Positions 36,381 through 49,140 are shown, counted from the stretch's first letter. The stretch is DNA of 64,000 nt from Uloborus plumipes (GCA_038373865.1 JAXGGA010004739.1:20986-84985), one strand, 5' to 3'. Notes: generated from the sequence alone by a model not told the origin. Translations and numbers: made by a program.

Positions 36381-37050
36381 TTAAAGAACGATCGGGAACA
36401 TTTCTGGCCGTAACTATTTTTCACAAAATTACGAATTAGTTTCCACAAAATTACAAACTATTTTTCACAAAATTCCAAAAACAGGACCTTGGCCGAATAT
36501 CCTGGATTGACCTCTGAATCAAACAATGGTTATGGAATACCTATCGTCATTATTTCACTATGGCAACAATTATTCCAACAAAACAGCTATCAGTTGTGAT
36601 TGGGAGAAAGCGGTTTTGAGTAATCCGTGAAGTTTTTGCCTGTTTTAGTATGCTTTTTATTTATTCATATATATATTTTTTGTAAATAGTAACTATTGAA
36701 TTTGCAATAGGTATAATTATTAAAATGCATAATTTTCTTTTAATACCCAATAAAATTTATTACTAAGTAAAAATATTTTAATCTTTTAATTATTAATCAA
36801 TGGCATTATAAATATGAAGTAAAAACTAATATATATTAAAAACGCATCTGTGTATTTATTCTCATCATTCTCCTTAAAAAAATTAGGACTTAGCAGATGA
36901 CATACAAACAAAACTAATAGCAATGTACATAAATAACCATCAGAAGATTAATAATACTGTAAAAAATTACTCAGCTACATTCTCATGAATACTAATTTTT
37001 AAGAAAATGTGAGATCTCAATTTAGGAAATAAACTGCACCTAGTACAATT

Positions 37051-40000
37051 CTATGAATGATTTTTCACAGGAAACAGTAATAAGCATTTCCACCTTTGCG
37101 GATGATTAATAACATTTCTGTGAAAATATCGGTAATATAAGTACAAGAAAGAGATTCCAATGAAAAAGCTCATGAATATAACGACAACTGCTGGAATGCG
37201 ATACCAGACGTTTTCACAGTACATAAACCACAAAATAGTAACTACAGAGTTTTCTAAAAATAAAACAGAATAAAAGAAGGCATAGAGATAACGAGTAGGT
37301 ACGTTAAATTCATCCGAACTGTCTGATATTTTCAGCTTCATAAAGCAGAGAATATACATAATTCCAAAAATGAGCCCTTTGACATACTTTGAGACGTTTT
37401 TCAAACAGCCTTTCCATGTTCCACACGTTACAGATGGAGTTAGTACATTTACAGACCATAAACTCATTATAATCCAATGGAAAATGCAGAGCATGGCAAA
37501 ACCCCAGGCAAACTTTGTTAAGAAAAGTGTAAATGATACAATTCGCGAAATATTTGTAAACAGAAACCATAAATATATAAAAATCAACCCACAGCAAGAT
37601 ATTGTAAAGTTTTTTTCCAAATGTTTGCATAAAGTAAGAAGTCTTGATAAATTAAATAGACTCACAGCAATGGAAATCATCAGCATTTTATCTGTGGAGA
37701 AAAAATTCAAAGATTAGTTTCATTTAAATATAAAGAAATATTTGTCATATTTTTTCTAATATACAGAAGAAAAAAAATTTTTGCAAATAACTATGCTTTT
37801 CAAAATGTGTGCCTCAGGCCAGGAACAACTCAAATAAGCATAAAATGAACTAATTTCTCATTTGCGCATTAGTCGGATCCTGCTTTAGAAGGCTCAAAAA
37901 ATCTTTTTTCTTTCCTACTTAAATATAGTCCTTATATATCTAAGAATATGTAGGTAATGTTATAGGCTAATTTGAAATATTCCCAAAAATACAGCACTCA
38001 ACGCAGGGGGGTATACAAGCGCTAGGGCAGTTGGGGCGCCTCCTCGGTCGAATAACTCCGAACTATGTACCTGAAAATGTTCAATGATTGTTCCAAACAA
38101 TATTTTGGATTCGTTCACATGCGTTTTTTTTTTTTAATTGAAAACTTTTAACCACGTTTTCATTTTACGATTTTTCTGAAGAAGGGCCTTTCCTTACTTT
38201 TCAGCATTTTTGACTTCTAAAGAGAGGGGGGGGGGGGGGGAGAGGGAGGTTTATAAACAATGCATGAAAATGGGGCTCATGGTAAGCTTTAAAGTAAAAA
38301 CATATCAATGATAAACAGCAGGTAAATCAATTGTTTAAAATGTCTTACTTGTATCTGAAGTCAGTGTCCCTTGTCCTTCAATCAGTATGTACAATTGAAC
38401 AATTAGTTGTGGAAGGCACTGGAAAATGGCTTCAACAATAAAAAGATATGACACATAAGGCAATTCTAAGTATTTTCCACTATTTTGTTTTGAACTCCTT
38501 TTCTTATGAGGACAAAATACAACCCATAAATACTCTAGTTCATGTAGAAAAATGTAACCAAGGTACCTAAATCAATACAAACAATATATTAAAAAAGCAG
38601 ACAAATGTATGAAAAGATCAGTTGAAATATTAAATATAAAGAAAATGTTTAAAACAATTTTATCATAAAATTATTACTTATAAGAAGGATTATTTAACTT
38701 ATAAGAAGAAAAAAAAAACCTCTAACACACACAAAATACTAATTAGTAATAATAACATCAGAATTTAAAGTGATTTTTTTTTCTTTTGAGTAAAAGCAAA
38801 ACTAAATTAATTAGTACTCAGTGCACAAATCTGGGGGGGGGGGTGTCAGGAGTAAACAATGGTATCTGACAAATTCTAAAAATCAGACTATTTCAAATTA
38901 AAATTTAAAAAAAATCACTTGTAAAAAATTATTAAGTATATACCCAAGACACACAGCACCTAATTAATGTACCCACTTCATTTTTAAAATAAAAAACCTG
39001 TTACGGTAATTTCTCGAAGCAATAAAGCCATATTCAAAAGCCATATGTTTGATTTTTTTAAATGCTAGTTACCATTATTTACTCCCGAGCCCTTCAATTA
39101 TGTTTAGGATTGCTTATTATACTTTATTTTAATAACCTAAAACTCCAAAAGTTTACTTCAGTGTCTGAAATCAGAAATTGTAAAATTCATTTGAAAATGT
39201 ATTTTGATTATCAATATCAAATTTAAACATGTTTTGGACTGAAATTTAGGTTTTTGACAATTATGTCAAAAACCATGTCAAAGACGGTTAAAACCGGATT
39301 AAACCTCCGACTGTCAAAAACTTGCCAACCCGGGGTAGGTTATAAGAGAAAGTTCAAGATTATATGAGAAAAAATGAAGTGAAGAATAATATTAGAAACA
39401 TAATTTTAAATTTTAGCATTAATAATTACAATAACACCTAGGTAAGTTTTTTAGGTGACAAATTGAAAAATCTAGATGCTATTTTTAGAAAATCAATCTA
39501 TATTTCTATACATAGTTAAAACAAATGAAATAAATAAAAAAACCTAAATAGAAACAATGCATAGGCAAGATAGCATAAGATAACCTACATTAAAAAAATA
39601 TGTCGCAATTGAAGAAACCTTTCTCAGACATGTGATTTTTCAATATTTTTGATGATGCAAAATACTGAATGCAGAAAAAAAAGAAGGAGCACTGCAGGCT
39701 CAATTTTAACATCTACCAGTCAATTTGATGCATTCAATTAAAATTAATAGCTGTATAAAGAGAAAAATTCATGAATGAACTATCAGGTGCAGTACATCTA
39801 ATAATGCTATGTTTGTTCACGTTCACACAGCATTTGCGTTTTCAGTATTTTTCATCCTATTTGGGTCACATGTCTGCATTCCTATTTACTATCAATTGTG
39901 GGACGTGATTGCAATGCAAAATTTTGAGAACAAATTTGGTCTGACGTTTTGAAAATCTGGGCGCCAAATATAAATATTTGGCTGTAACTCATGCATAATA

Positions 40001-43000
40001 GGCACTTACTTAATCTAAACTTGCACTAAGAAGTTAGGTGTGAAAGAAAACATGACAATATGTTCATATACAAAAGCAAACGTCTTTGCAAAAATTGAAG
40101 ATGACAAAAAAAGATAAAATATGATCGTTGAAAAATTTCTACAGAACAAAAAGTTGCTTGTAATTTTCTTTAAAAAATCACAGGTCTATTTTAATTTTAC
40201 GTGTAAAAAAAATTAATATAATTTCTAATTTTAATTCTTAACTATTTTATGACAGATGAACCAAGTTAAAACGAACTCCTAGGGACATTTAAAATCAGTT
40301 TTCTTTATGACTTTTTCTGTACTTGCTTCTGTCATGGTTTTCACGTTTTGCTTCCGGTTGCAGAGTTAAATCCAGCCGCGTGAACTTTAACGCACTTCCG
40401 CTTTTAGTGGAGCGAGCAAAGGTTTGGCTTACGTGGTTTTGAGTCGAGTACAATGATTGGCTGGACTACGACTGGAAGCTTTAAATCTGACTGAAATTGT
40501 TGGAGATAAACCTTGCAATATTAAAGCAAAAGTAGAAATGAAACGAATGAGATTAGGGTTAATCTGTGCTTTGGGTCCCTTTTCTCGCCAAATACGGATT
40601 TCTGTTTTGTCGCCATAGAAACGCCATTTTTGCGTAATGTCTCTCGGAGCTTTCAACTACGCGAGACAACAAGGAAAAACGCACCAGTTGGCGACTTTTT
40701 GAAAATGTGCCAAAGCGTATTTTCACCGAGATTAGCTAACAATCAACATGTTAGTCAAGTTCTTCACGCAATTCTAAATAAAATTTTAAAAACAGAAAAA
40801 CTTTAGAAATAAAAATATAAAAAAAAAACTTTGTAAATTTATAGACTAATTCTGTTCTCTTTTTCCCCCCAAAAAAAATTTTAAAAAAATTTTTTTTTTT
40901 TAAAAAAACCCCCCCCCCCCCCCCTTTTTTTTTTTTTAAAAACCCCCCCCAAAAAAAAAAAATTTTTTAAAATTTTTAGAAAACCTAAAAAAAAATTTAA
41001 AAATTTTTAAACCAAAAAAATTTTTTTTTTTTAAAACCAAAAAAAAAAAAAAAATTTTTTTTCCAAAAAAATTTAAATTTATTTTTTTTTTTTTTTGGGG
41101 GGAACGGAAAATTTTTTAAAAAAAATTTTTTTTTTTTTTTTTTTTAAAACAAAAAAAAAAAAAAGGGGGGAAAATTTTTTAAAAAAAATTTTTTTAAAAG
41201 ATTGTTTTTTTAAACCAGGCAAGACTACAGGGTGCGGCAGAAAAACCCGGACAAAGATTTATTGTGATAATTTTATTAAATAAAAGAAATTAAGCAAAAC
41301 AACAATTAATAATGTTAATATAGACTTCTTACAATAATATACTCAGCCGGTTTTGAAGTGGCTTCCTCCAGCAGTGATACACAAATCCAAACGTAACTTG
41401 AAATTTTCAGCGATGGGCCGCAGCTCTTCCAGCGAAAATCGGTCTCATTCTCAAAGAAGCGACTGCTTCAGCTACTCCTAGCTTTTGTGGGACTCAGCAC
41501 AGGCCCTGGTCTCTAAAACGGACCACACACTGTAATCCATGGGATTCAAATCCGGCGAGTAGGGGGCCTTTCCGTAGAGGAGATGAAGTCTGAAAAATGA
41601 TCCTGCACAAGTCCTGAGTCGTTTTTGGCCTGTGAGCCGGCGCTGAGTCCTTCTGGAACATCCAATCCTCATCACCAAAGTACTGCTGGGCCCACAGAAT
41701 CACGACGGTCTGAAGAATGTTGCGGTGATACCTTTCTTGGTTGATTTTGACCCCTTAATCCACAAAAACAAGAGGAGTCTTTCCGCTATCGCAAATTCCT
41801 CCCCAGACCAGCACCGATTGTGGATTTTGGTGGTGTTCGACGATGGCCGATGTGCCAGGAGCTTCAGTGAACTAGATTCTGTCGTTTTGGCGGTTATGCG
41901 CTTGTTCAAGAGTGAACAGCTTCGCATCTGTGAAGAGGATGCGCTTCCACCGCTCACATGCGGCCCGACGGTTGAGCTGGCGACATGTTTGAAGTCTCAC
42001 GCTCTTGTTCTCTTCAGTGAGAAGTTGCACCTTTTGGAGCTTGTACGGCTTCAGTTTGAGTTCTTGTTTAGCTATTCGTCGAACTGATTGGTCGCTGATT
42101 CGATCTCACGTGCGATTTTTTGAGTGGAGACCCTCGAATTTTTCTGCACTCGCTTCTTGATGAGCCTACGGTTGGAAAATGTGTTCACGGTCCACTTTTT
42201 TCCGCTTCCTGGATGGCGTAAGTCATGACCAAGCTCTTTGTACCGGCTAATTGCATCGGAAACAGCCTGTCGAGGAATTTTGAGCAAACGAATTGACGTT
42301 TACCTGCTCGAAACAGTAAAAAAATAGCAACGCATCTTTCTGTCATTCTGAAAACAAAGCAACAATGATGAGTACAAAATCGACACTGTACTCTTCAATG
42401 CAGGAAAACATATAGAATCTTCTAAAAAATGAATTAGCTGTATACGGTAAAACTTGTTGGTGTCAGGACGTGACAAACTTTGTCCGAGTTTTTTTGCCGC
42501 AGCCTGTATAATACTCAGTAAGTAGAGTCATATTTCGAATGATTCAACGTTTCGTGTACCTAGCCTCTTCTTTTTCTTTTGACATAGTGTCGGCTCCACT
42601 CAGGGGTGATTGTGAGTTCATGAAAAAATACCTGAAAGTTTTGAAGAGAAGTGTGTGTGTGGGGGGGGGGGGGGGGGGCTTTTTTCAAAAAACTAAGGCT
42701 TCTATTATTTAAGCACACCTAATTTTATAATTATACATATTTAATAATAAATTGTCTTTTATAAACAAACAAGACACATTTCATGCAGTCAAATAGGGAG
42801 GGAAGACAAAAACATAATTAAAAATCTTTATTTCCGGTATTTTCGACCATGAAAATACCAGAATCGATCATGAAAATACCGGAACACAATCACCCCTGTC
42901 CGCTACATAAGGTAATGGATAAACAAATACCCTGCTTATATGACTAAAAAATCCTGGAACCGAATATTCCTTATGCCACAGACGCAATGTTAAAGATCCC

Positions 43001-43787
43001 CGCTTAATCAAATAATATTTCAGGGAACCGACGGTATTCGTTTAAGCGAGGCCGACACTATGAAGTAGCTTAGTAATAGATTTTGCTCTTAAAAATACAA
43101 ATCGAAATAAATCATACCTAGCAAACACACCAAACTGTGTTAAATGAAGTACAGCTATGGCACAGGAAACAATGCTTGATTCTGTTTCATTCCATATAGT
43201 CCGCTTTACGATCATCTTATTAATTGATAAATGATAACTTACGCTATTGAGAATCACAGTAGGAATGAGAGTAAATGCAGCAACTAGGGCAAACCATAGC
43301 ATGTTATCGTGATAAAACAAGTGACAACAGACAGCAACATCAGAGGCAATGTTGCCAACATAAAATAAAAAACATATGAGGAGACCTAAAAATCTGCCAT
43401 AAGTCATCTTAGATGGATCAATGAGAGATCCACAGCAAGGGAATAAAGCCTCAAAAAAACTATTAGAATCGTCATCTTCAGGTTCAAGGGAAGGTTTTTC
43501 CATTTCCCATGCTTCACCAGTACCAGTGGGACTAGACTCTTCACTAAGGGGAGTAATAATATCGTCTGGTTCTATAATTTCATTTGGACATATTTTTTGA
43601 ACTGGTTTGGCATCTATAAAAAATGGTCTCTCATTTAAAGTCAATTCCTTCTTTGGTAATTCAGGGAGATCCAATGCATTCTGATGAACAAGAACCCTTG
43701 TTTTCCCAGCTACTTCTTGATCACTTTCTTCAAAATCATTTATCGTTGCATGAAGAGAAGAGCCATTCATTTTTTGAACATCCATGC
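37051..43787 (-). CDS. XK-related (XKR) multi-pass membrane protein
   Basis: Three coding exons on the minus strand join in frame to about 508 residues: 43785-43118 (ATG at 43785; a splice acceptor two bases upstream implies a 5' UTR exon), 38566-38349, and 37691-37051 with the stop. Residues 1-120 are an acidic cytosolic tail. After PSKMTYGRFLGLLICFLFY come repeated hydrophobic segments, about eight to ten in all. Diagnostic XK-family blocks are VLHLTQFGVFARYLGY at the exon 1/2 joint and EAIFQCLPQLIVQLYI in exon 2, followed by ISIAVSLFNLS, and then FYSVLFLENSVVTILWF and FLYLYYRYFHR near the end. XKR proteins are plasma-membrane proteins; vertebrate XKR4, 8 and 9 scramble phospholipids after caspase cleavage. 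Which subtype this is, and whether it scrambles lipids, cannot be told here. A likely polyadenylation signal lies at 36855-36860. Confidence 0.92.
38567..40539. other. XKR intron 2, left part
   Basis: AT-rich intronic sequence with a G run at about 38832. No exon or complete mobile element was recognised. Confidence 0.5.
40540..40740 (-). repeat. Fragment of the Helitron interior
   Basis: Read on the minus strand, blocks such as GCGAGAAAAGGGACCCAAAG, GTAGTTGAAAGCTC and CAAAAAGTCGCCAACTGG match the Helitron interior at about 18690-18860 in order and spacing. No Helitron end is present, so this is a truncated relic. Confidence 0.75.
40857..41217. repeat. Homopolymer-only low-complexity block, possible assembly artefact
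   Basis: Almost the whole stretch is built of runs of A, T, C or G of 4 to 18 bases (for example T/C/A runs at 40861-40960), unlike anything else in the window. It ends just before the intact left end of the mariner element. It looks like corrupted consensus rather than biological sequence. Confidence 0.8.
41228..42506 (-). mobile_element. maT/mariner-type transposon, 1279 bp
   Basis: Inverted repeats begin CAGGGTGCGGCAGAAAAACC at the left and CAGGCTGCGGCAAAAAAACT on the reverse strand at the right, and continue to CGGACAAAG. Each is flanked by TA (41226-41227 and 42507-42508), the Tc1/mariner target. It carries a decayed transposase on the minus strand and lies in XKR intron 1. Confidence 0.95.
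41478..42290 (-). pseudogene. Mariner (maT-like) transposase, frameshifted
   Basis: Blocks in order on the minus strand: LKIPRQAVSDAISRYKELGH (DNA-binding HTH region), STQKIAREIESATNQ, then RKRILFTDAKLF (first catalytic Asp, about 41930). Then come WGGICDSGKTPLVFVDKG, DEDWMFQKDSAPAHRPKTTQ (second Asp, about 41640) and YSPDLNPMDYSVWSVLE (third Asp, about 41540). The blocks lie in at least three frames, so several indels have inactivated the gene. Counting residues in the expected uninterrupted family protein puts the last two Asp about 37 residues apart, as in the DD37D/maT group; the frameshift here makes the count approximate. Confidence 0.9.
42587..43058. mobile_element. TA-flanked MITE split by a hAT MITE
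   Basis: Inverted ends GTGTCGGCTCCAC and (reverse strand) GTGTCGGCCTCGCTTAA each adjoin TA within CATAG/CTATG (42585-42586 and 43059-43060). The right half continues with ACGAATACCGTCGG, in pogo style. It stops 60 bases from the donor of XKR coding exon 1. Confidence 0.65.
42601..42898. mobile_element. hAT-type MITE nested in the TA-flanked MITE
   Basis: Ends CAGGGGTGATTGTG and CACAATCACCCCTG are perfect 14-bp inverted repeats. Flanks TCCACT and TCCGCT resemble each other, an imperfect target duplication. It contains a G run of about 17-18 bases at 42661 and CCGGTATTTTC inverted words near the right end. Confidence 0.82.
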
Positions 43788-44650
43788 CTGAAAAATAATT
43801 ATATCTATATAAAATAACTATTCGAAAAATTCTAATTGATTTTTAAAGTGTCATTTATGAAATAGCGTAACTTGCTATTTAAACTTATTAGATCATTTAA
43901 TAATCGATATTCCATACAAATCTGATTTCTATTTCATTAATAAGGTAATAAAATTCAAATTTGACTAAAAAAGTAAGAATATTTACAGCAATAACACAGC
44001 TTCAACTTTTTGTTTAATGTTTCTCTTATCTGCAGCAGAATGAATTATCCAGGCCAATTTGATTTTTTTTAAACAATCACAATGAAACAGTTACTGTAAA
44101 GTGCTCATTTAAAATAACTCAAAAAAGTGAATAAATTATACATTAATTGGTAAAATTTGAATCAAATAGTGCATCAGACCTTAAATCCAAAAAAAGACAA
44201 AATTAATTTCACAGAAACAAACCTTCAAATATGCAAGTTGTGCGATCACATTTCAAGGAACACTGCAAATTCTTTGTTAAGGAGACGTAGCTTTAGAAAA
44301 ATGAGTGAATTCCCCTAACCATTTCAGTTCTAATAGAATTTCAGTGTTCGAATCAACATTATGAAGGAAAGATCTTGAGTCTGGTGCACAAAGACATCAA
44401 CACTCCAGATCGATTAGAAAAGATAAAAAAATCAAACAAGAGAAATAATTAAACTATGACTTTTGCACACAAATAGCCGAGAAACAATGATTTTATTTCA
44501 CCACGATACAAAGAAGTTGAATCACATCATCAGTGTAAACAAGATACAAGAAATCGCGCTGACTCGCTGACGCTTTCGAAATACTGTTGCCACTAACTAT
44601 TTAGTAATCACTTCGAACTTTGACGTATGACGTCACCGAGCAAAAATTTT
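43788..44650. other. Upstream of XKR coding exon 1
   Basis: It must hold at least the end of a 5' UTR intron (acceptor TTTTTCAG at 43788-43795, minus strand) and probably the XKR first exon and promoter further up. I could not place them. Confidence 0.4.
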
Positions 44651-44667
44651 TGCGGAGCACTGTAAGG

Positions 44668-44964
44668 TAAGGCCCCTATATAAACGAGCCGGCGCATCAA
44701 GATTAAGTTTCACCACTTTGGATCCAGCGCGTGTTTGTGTGTTTGAGTGGTTGTCTTTTCTGGCCAGTAATCGCGTTTTGGTAATTTTTCACTGTGAGCA
44801 ATTATTAGCGGCACGTGGATTTGGCAAAGCTTAGCAATGTGCCAAATCTTTTTTCTGGTAACCCTACTCCGCAACAATGAAAATTTGAAAGTAAAAGTTA
44901 AGGAATTGGATCCAAAGTGGTGAAACTTAATCTTGATGCGTCGGCCTATCTATATAGCGGCTCT
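44668..44964. mobile_element. Foldback MITE, family B
   Basis: Long inverted repeats include a perfect arm GCGCATCAAGATTAAGTTTC continuing to CACCACTTTGGATCCA (44692-44727 against 44907-44941). Outer parts CCCCTATATAAACGAGCC and (reverse strand) CCGCTATATAGATAGGCC are diverged. ACTGTAAGG flanks both sides (44659-44667 and 44965-44973), a likely 9-bp target duplication. Confidence 0.82.
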
Positions 44965-45570
44965 ACTGTAAGGGCGACCTGGGCGACCTTACGAACCCAC
45001 ACGAGGGAAAATCCGAAGGAGTTCCTTGAGGAACCAGTATTTGCAGGGCCTGGTATTCGGCCTACGGCCCCGTGATATCTTAATCAGGCCCTGAGTATTT
45101 GAGAAAATTTTCTGTGTGTGTTTGGTAAATTCTCTGTTGAGATATTCCAGTGGACCTCCGAACCCTCCTCTTTTGAGGTTTTCCTCAAGGAAAGCCTTCG
45201 GGTTTTCCGGAGCGTGTGGAGGGTCTTCCTACTCTCCTTTTTATGGTATTTTCAGCAGAGATAAGCATAGGCAGTCCCCACTCTTTACTCTAGCACCAGT
45301 CATTCCAAGAGGTGAAGCGGTAGCGTCAAATAACGCTCAAAATAGTGGCGCAAAAAGAAACTTCTTTTCTTGCCTTAGCTTTGAGACATAGGTCTTTATA
45401 TTTTCTCTGTTGATGCATGTTTCTATCCTCACTTCCCCATCTGAAAAAGCATTAAAATGAATTTCGAAATCAGAATCCCAGCCTCCTCAATAACTTTAAA
45501 TTTGAGTTTTTCCTCTATCCTCAAAGTATTATAATCCATCAGTAAAACGATGTGATTATCCCAAGGATAA

Positions 45571-45761
45571 GGGCCGAATTCAAGTGAAACACCATTGCAA
45601 TCGCTTCGAGGCGATCGCAATTGCAATCGCTACTGGAAGTCGAATTACGATAGAATCGTATCTCGTAGCGATTGTAACATTTCACTTGAATCCAAATTTG
45701 GGAATTTGCGATTGCATTGGTGAGTTGCGATCGTCCGTGTTTCACTTGAATTCCTGCCTAA
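45571..45761. mobile_element. Foldback MITE, family A, short copy
   Basis: GAATTCAAGTGAAACACCAT at the left and TTTCACTTGAATTCCTGCC at the right match the copy at 10613-10927. GCGATCGCAATTGCAATCGC palindromes lie inside. It is shorter than the first copy. Confidence 0.75.
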
Positions 45762-46049
45762 GTAGTCGTTGTAAGCATGAACCTAACAGGCATGCAAATA
45801 TTTTTTTTAAAAAATGGAAAGAAAAGAAAAGAAGCAATCAAAATATTTCTCTTAAACTCACAAATCTCTGAATACCAAGAAAGTCAATTCATATTATCTG
45901 GAATTAATTAAATTATTGTAATCTCAGCAGTGGAATGTCTTTCAACAATCAGTCACACGTACATGGAAAATCCCTAAAAGTCTGCAAGAATAACGAACCC
46001 CCCACTAGATTAAACATTATAAAGCTAAATGAGCACCAAGAAATGTTTC

Positions 46050-46140
46050 AAAAGGGGAGGTCACTGTGACCTCCCAAAAATTTCCTTATTCGGCATATTT
46101 TACCAGACGATTCGGAAAGCCTGGACAGAATTGCAATTTT
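46050..46140. repeat. Fragment of the 9661-10437 hAT family
   Basis: The subterminal palindrome GAGGTCACTGTGACCTCC followed by CAAAAA..TTC is shared with 9715-9745. No intact terminus or duplication was found. Confidence 0.6.
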
Positions 46141-46971
46141 TCCCCCTCTTAGGTTGTGTTTTTATTAATGATGCCAAACGTCTCTTCTCATTTGATATAG
46201 GTATTTGCAAGCTCATAATTTATCATTCGATAAGCTTCGGAATTTTATTCGATAAACTATGATCCCACCCCCCTTTCCAATATTTTTTTCACAGCGCACC
46301 TGTGGATAAACTTAAAAATTACAAGTACATGCTACCGGTGGATTATCGCTTCTTTTTTGGCCCCTGTAGCAGTCGGCAAACTTCATTGAGAATCTGTGAT
46401 GCACATCTCAGTTTCTGTTATCGAGATTGCAATCAATATCCAAAATAAAAAGTTTATTAAAATCCACGTCATGTGCAAAATCAATGTAAAAAATTTGAAT
46501 TTAACTATCTAGGGCTGCTGTTTTTTTTTTTTTTTTTTGAATCATTGTCTTTCCTGGTTAAAAACTATTATTACTCAAAATGAGTTAAAAAGTATATGCC
46601 ATGACATTTACGGAACCAGGAAACCACTAGATGTTTATATGTATTTTCGTAGTTACATGATAAAGGAGTTTCATGGAAGAAAACTACATAATTTTGCAGG
46701 AAGTAGGTATAGGAAAGGGTAAATACAAGGAATTAAGAAAAAGACAAGTCAGTTTTGCAAGTGCAAATTTTATTTTGAAGATATATGAAAATAAATAGTA
46801 AAAAATATGGCAAGTATCACAAACCATCATCCAAAAAACATCTATTAGTTCAACAATTCACTACATTTTAAAAACTTTACACACTGATATAAAATAGTGA
46901 AATCATAACAAGCAGAAAATTTCTTTTCAATTAGTCTCTTTGCTCACTGTCCAAAATCTTTTATTTTAATA

Positions 46972-47144
46972 CAGTCGAGCCCGCTTAATGGAATAGCTAT
47001 GGTGCTACGAAAAAATATTCTTATAAGCGAGATATTCCATTTTCGGGATGAACATAATGCATTACTGCAGTTTGGTACATTGAAAATGTATTACATTAAG
47101 CGGGATATTCTTTTAACCAATATTCCAATAAGCGGGCTAGACTG
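46972..47144. mobile_element. Pogo/Tigger-type MITE, about 173 bp
   Basis: Ends CAGTCGAGCCCGCTTAATG and (reverse strand) CAGTCTAGCCCGCTTATTGG are inverted repeats. TA lies at 46970-46971 and near 47147. Inner words (ATAAGCGAGATATTCC, TTAAGCGGGATATTC) repeat the terminus. Confidence 0.85.
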
Positions 47145-49140
47145 TGTAAATATATACATATATATAAATATAATAAAAAAATAACGAAAGAAATGAAAAA
47201 CTTTGAAATGCAGCGCAGTACGTGAACTGAGTAACATTGATTCAAGAAAAAAAAGGAAAGAGAAAGTGGAAAAACATAATATGAAGCAAAAAGGAAATAG
47301 AATTTAGATATGCTGAGCACTATCTTTTTTTTCCTCATCAGAGTTTAAAAAATTATGTTCTTGAGAAGTATGAATGTAAATTACTTTAAAAATGGGAAAT
47401 TAAATAATAATTTTGTTTGTTATTTCATAAAATTATTTGAGAAATGCAAAACTAGAAAGCTAATTTGTTTTCCATGTACCAAACTCCAAATTATAATTCA
47501 GACATTATGTGCTTTCAATTTGATTCATTTTTCAAGTAATAAAATAGGTTTAATTTTTCAAAGCAACCTACACAGGATATATGCATTTGCACAACATGTT
47601 TTTAGATTAAAAAAATAATAATAATTTTTATTTTAAGAAAGAAAATAAATCAGAAAAAAAAATAAATATATATAAATTATGTAATTAAACCATTAGCAGT
47701 AATGCATGACTTTTATTTGTGATGCTTAAAATGCTTAACATTGAAAAATTATTTGTTTTAAAGAAAATATGCTCAATCAGAAACAAAAGAAAAAAAAGGG
47801 GGGGGGGAGAAACAGATTATCGGAAAATAGAGCTAAAAACAGGAGCCTCCAGTAAATAATAAAGCTTGCAAGAATGACGATTTTGAGGATGATCTTGCTA
47901 ATTTCATTGATTTTCAAACTAAAAACAACTTTAATAATAATATATTAATGAAACTTATTGTGATAATAACTAGGGATGGACCGGATATCCGGTAACTATC
48001 CGGTATCCGGCCTATCCGGCTGATATTTTAAGTATCCGGTACTTCCGGATATCCGATCCGGCTGACCGCCCCGGATACGGATATCCGGAAGATTTTTGCA
48101 GGATATCCGGCTAAGTATCCGGTATTGATGTGGGGAATATCCGGAATTGATGTGAGGGTTATCCGGTATGATGTGAGGACCTAATTAAATATTTTCTTTT
48201 TATAAAAATCTTAGTTAAAAATTTCATTGTTTGATAAACCTTTTAGATGATGTAATTACTTTTCATCTTTCCTTTTTACCAATTTTTGCTTCTAAAACAA
48301 AAATTGTGTTATTCCTCCGACTGTGTACTGGACATGGAAGCATTCTGCATATTTGATTTTTCACAATTGCCAGATAAAATATGATTATCTTCAGCTTTTC
48401 AAAAATATTTTAGTTAAAATATTTAGAAAGAAAAGGCTACAAACCTTCAAGGATTAATGTGCGACAAAAGTTTGAAAAAAACTTACGATCATATCGTTAG
48501 TTCATAAAAATTAATCGCAGTAGCTTTTAATATAAATTCTCAAATTATTTTATTTATTGAATTCTTTTATTTTTAGTTTTTGTGCTTCTAACAAAAATTG
48601 CGATCTATTAACACCCAATGATGTTGTAATTAGATATTTTTTTCTTTGCCACTATTATTGCTTTATTTATAATTGAAAATAACATACACTAAATAACCTA
48701 TCTAACATTGACGAAAGTTTTCTTTTAGATAATGAAAACATCTGTCCCCATGAATCGTCGCAACTTAAAACCATGCTTTTTTTTTTTTGAAAGAGTTTAA
48801 ATGTGTGTAAAGAAATTTTGAATTTTGCACTTTGGGTTTCGTTCTTTCTTTTTGTAATATATTCCTTTCAGAAAAGATATTTCTCTGCTATTAGAATCTT
48901 TTCACGTCTGTCACGCCGCTCCATAACTCCTCGAGAACATGTTGAGAATGACCCTCAATAACATTCAATCGAGTTTCGATAACTCAAAGCTTTATAAACT
49001 CAAATATACCTTCATTTCAAAGTTTTCATTTGGTCCCAAATTCTTGAAAAGACGGTAGGAACTGCTTGTAACTCGAACTATCAATAACTCTAAGTTTTTA
49101 GCCGGTCCCTTGGGACTATGAGCTATTGAGACTTGACTGT

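Larger units (their letters stand above)
35928..36516. mobile_element. Inverted-repeat element with internal tandem repeats (GGACCCTTCACAAAA family)
   Basis: Ends CAGGGGTCAATCTTGAGAGG and, on the reverse strand, CAGAGGTCAATCCAGGATAT. AATCA stands next to each end (35923-35927 and 36517-36521), a possible 5-bp target duplication. The left half is a tandem array (35964-36142). The right half carries further TTTTTCACAAAATTAC-type words. A piggyBac-type MITE is nested inside. The short open frames are read through the array and are not genes. Confidence 0.75.

Noticed and set aside
41095..41283. Lysine/phenylalanine open frame
   Set aside because: It is produced by the homopolymer-only block and the mariner end.
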